Assembly: GCF_011075055.1 (NCBI RefSeq)
Contig: NC_058137.1
Coordinates: 1,488,001-1,552,000 of the forward strand
DNA: 64,000 nt
From: Mangifera indica
Taxonomy: Eukaryota; Streptophyta; Magnoliopsida; Sapindales; Anacardiaceae
Direction of reading: 5' to 3'
Shown here: one piece after another, positions 61,007 through 64,000 of the stretch
Position numbering within the stretch: position 1 is the stretch's first letter
Layout: each line of letters begins with the position of its first letter
Notes under the pieces: generated by a model
Told to the model about the DNA's origin: nothing
Databases searched by the model: none
What the model saw: the letters and a program-made list of their open reading frames with translations, nothing else
Translations under genes and position numbers: made by a program

Positions 61007-64000
61007 TTCTCTCTTTCTTACTGTTGAATCTCTCAGCCGCCAAGAAAGAGAGAGATGAATATAACTAAATTCAAGAATCACCGTCAGAGAAAGAGAAAAT
61101 ATAAATGAGAAAAAAAAAAAGAAGGAAAAGACACGTGAAGATCGAGGCACAGGGAGAAACGAATCCATCGAACACCAATTTATAAGCCCTTTACAAGGAC
61201 AATTTCGGAAATATAAAACTTAAAGATTATTAATTTATTATTTAAATTAAAATATGAAATAAACTTGAGTTTCTTCTCCCATTGAATCTTCTTTCTCCTT
61301 TCTCCTTTCTCGTTGTCCTTCTTCTTCACCATTCACAGTTTGATGACACGTGTAACAATCAAGTCTTCAAAGTGGGACCTCATATAAATCCGCCAATATT
61401 TTAATGCCACGAGTACCTAGTGGATAATAATAAAATCCAGCCATCCTTAAGAGTTCGTTTGTAGAAGTTGAGCCTATTTTTGACTTTTCCTTCTTTTTAA
61501 GCCTGAAACTTCGTACTTCCTTATCTTTTTATCTTGTCGGACCAGAAGCACGTCGTGTCTTTTATTATTATTATTTTTTTTTGGGGGAAAGTAGCATGTT
61601 GCGTCTTCTCCACTGAACTTATTCATAGAATTATTGTTATTTTTTAGGTTAATTTAGGAGGGTCCATTCCATGTGCAAGTTGATACAATTTTAATGGGTC
61701 CATCATCGACTCAGTCAGTCGTTGGTTAGCCACTGTGAGTCGCCGCATGATATTCGTGTACCCGATTTACAGCCACGTGGATTGTCCAATAATGTCCTCC
61801 TAATTCTGATTTGATACTGTATAAAATTTGTCATTTAATGGTGCATGTTATAATGATGATGCAATCAAGTAAGTGCTAATTCACAATTTGATTCAAATTT
61901 ATTATAATGAGTGGGATTTCATCAAAGGTTGTTAGTTAGATACCATTATTAATAAAAATATAATATTATTAATGAGATGAATAATATTATTAAAAGAAGA
62001 TTCGAGTTAAATTCGAATCAAATTAAATTTTTAACTCAAATTTAGTTTGAATTAAATTGAATAAAATTAACTCGATTCAAATTCATCTCTAATAATATTC
62101 GTAATCAAATTTATATCAACTAAAAATATATTGGATGGTCAGAGAATTTAATGCAAAAATATGAAAAGAGACAAAAGATAAATAGAGTGTCGATTTTCAA
62201 TGTGGTTTGGTTGGAATTATCAAGAGTTTATGCCTTATGATAGTAATATTATCTAAATAATTTGGGCAAAAAATAAAAAAAGTAAAGTTAGAGTGTTAAT
62301 TTAATTGTTCAATGTATTTCTCCCTTAGCATTTCCATGGAAAGTAATTTATATTACGGATGCTAAGGTTGTATATATGAAAATTTTAGTAAATTGCTAAA
62401 ATGAGTGGTTTGATGAGCACCATTATAATCTCAATATAGTAGGAGAATAATGCACATTGATTGTGATTGTTGAAATATAGTTCTAAGACAATAAGAAAAT
62501 AATATTTTAATATTGTCGAGATTACATGAGTTGTGGCAAATTGTGCCATTTTTTATAACTTTTGATTAGGATCTCAAATATAAGATATGAAACTTGGATC
62601 TTATATTAAAAAATATAAATAACTAGTGTGAGGTTTATATAACCTTAGACTCTCTCATTCCAATAGTTAACTTTTAAGGTACGATTCTCTTAAAGTTCGT
62701 ATCATTTTAATTAATAAATTAAATAAAATAATGTTTGTAGTAAAAGATAGATTCTGAGGATGATATCAGATGAAGGCAAATTTGAGTTTACTTTTAAGAA
62801 TCCACCAAAATAGAGCACATGAAAGATGAACACAAATTGCAACAAGTTTCAATCATAATGTATCCTTCTCAACAAAGTGCCAAAATATGCAAACTCCCAT
62901 TGTTTTTATTAAAAAAATGTCAATTACGTTTATTTGACTGCCCATTGCCTATTCTTTAATTTTTTAAGGGGTAATTTGGGAATTTCACTCAATGTTGCAA
63001 GTTTATACTATACTAAATGAAATTTGGAAACTCTCCCTTCCTTTAACATTAAAAAAAAAAAAGTCAAATTTTAATTTAGAAAAGAAAGGAATTGACAACT
63101 GCTGGGTGTGAGGCCCATAGTTGAATGGCTGTGACAAGTCCATGTCCTTGCGCTTAATTAGGTAGGCCACCTCATTTCCTTCCCAAGTCCAACAAAAGTT
63201 TTGCATTTGGGCCAAATTTGACATGAAACAAATCCGAGCAAAACCCCGGTTAAGATCAAAGAGGTGAGATTTGAATTAGATTAAAAAATAATTTAATTTT
63301 AAATCAATTATATTTGAATATATTTAAATCGATTTATTTAATATAAACTAAAATTCAAACTAAAATAACTCGGATCAAATCAAAACTTATTTGGGATATT
63401 TCATCTCATCATAAGTTTTGATAATTATGTAAGATTAAAGTGTTTGTATCCCATTGTGCTGGGCAAGGTAGGAAAACCTCCAACTTCATGAATGAACATT
63501 TATTTTCTTTAAAAATGTGGCAGAAAAGAGTTGTTTCCAAAATGATGAGACTTTCAAAGAAAATAGACTTCCTGGAGCTCAAGATTTCAACGTTCATTTA
63601 TTTTGGGTATTTATTTCATTGACTAACTCAAACCCTCAAATCATTGACATTTAATAGAAAAATTAGAATAAGCAATGCTATTCACACTCTGATACTGATA
63701 ATATATTATAATATAATCTTTAATTTAAAATTAACCTATCGTATTTGTTGAATTAGAACACAAAGTCAGGCTGTAATATGTAGATTTTTATCCAAGGCTA
63801 AAGCTAAATTATTATTGAAGGTTCTTGCAAAAAGTTGCTGGTCAATGTCTGATAAAAGCATCTGTCATCTGCTCTGAAGTAGAAGCTACACCTTGAACTA
63901 GATTTCTTGTTATACTTAGAGATGGAGTTTTAGCTAAATTAAAGTACATCTGTATAGAACAGAGAAGCCAAGAACTAAAACACCCATATAAAGCTTAAGA
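61007..64000. other. Spacer at the window end
   Basis: The first ~200 bases are the SIS-like leader and promoter. No coding sequence was recognised afterwards. AT-rich 'AATTCAAATTTA'-type repeats occur at about 61980-62100 and 63250-63390, and a short AT-rich core at 63690-63735 resembles the MITE-like blocks elsewhere. Any gene continuing beyond 64000 is not visible here. Confidence 0.5.

Noticed and set aside
1..64000. CRISPR arrays, bacterial operons or integrated viral genomes
   Set aside because: No spaced direct repeats, no prokaryotic gene organisation and no viral replication genes; the only retroelement pieces are LTR-retrotransposon remnants.

Overview
The window is nuclear DNA of a eudicot plant, probably a rosid. 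The genes are split by GT-AG introns and lie in AT-rich spacer. The families are plant-specific: SCAR, WRKY group I, CASP-like, patellin, DCD-kelch, 8-Cys lipid-transfer protein and a SIS-like serine-rich protein. The species cannot be fixed from sequence alone.

Layout. 1-3899 (+): 3' part of a SCAR2-like WAVE-complex gene with an expanded NPF repeat. 5039-6866: a fold-back/MITE-like element, part of it tandemly duplicated. 7804-8357 (+): a 106-residue Sel1-repeat protein. 12006-13296 (+): a broken ferroportin/IREG gene. 16361-20032 (+): an F-box/LRR protein of the FBL3 type. 20209-22608: a deleted Ty3/gypsy element carrying an internal 619-bp duplication. 25064-27398 (+): WRKY33-like factor with upstream W-boxes. 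27958-29054 (-): CASP-like 4B. 32975-33286 (-): unrecognised ORF. 33421-35004 (+): membrane-anchored protein with two methyltransferase-like domains. 37604-39891 (+): PP2C phosphatase with a 1-nt frameshift in exon 1. 41432-43159 (-): patellin (SEC14-GOLD). 50972-56778 (+): DCD-kelch protein with a premature stop and two adjacent LTRs in one intron. 57549-57620 (+): tRNA-Asp(GTC). 58000-58431 (+): lipid-transfer protein. 59604-61006 (-): SIS-like serine-rich protein.

As I recall the Arabidopsis map, SCAR2, Sel1, IREG1, WRKY33 and CASPL4B1 lie in this order on chromosome 2 (about At2g38440-38480). SCAR4, FBL3, the methyltransferase, PP2C and the DCD-kelch gene lie close together on chromosome 5 (about At5g01660-01730). 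The window interleaves both sets, as expected for the ancestral segment before duplication and gene loss in the Arabidopsis lineage. The genes are not an operon and share no single pathway. WRKY33, PP2C, DCD-kelch, CASP-like, LTP and SIS families are each linked to stress, defence or barrier functions.

Three of the gene models carry disabling lesions. IREG is a clear pseudogene. PP2C and DCD-kelch each carry one lesion in otherwise clean exons, so either sequence error or recent loss is possible. Exon boundaries were worked out by hand from splice sites, reading phase and remembered family sequence, without alignment or transcript data.
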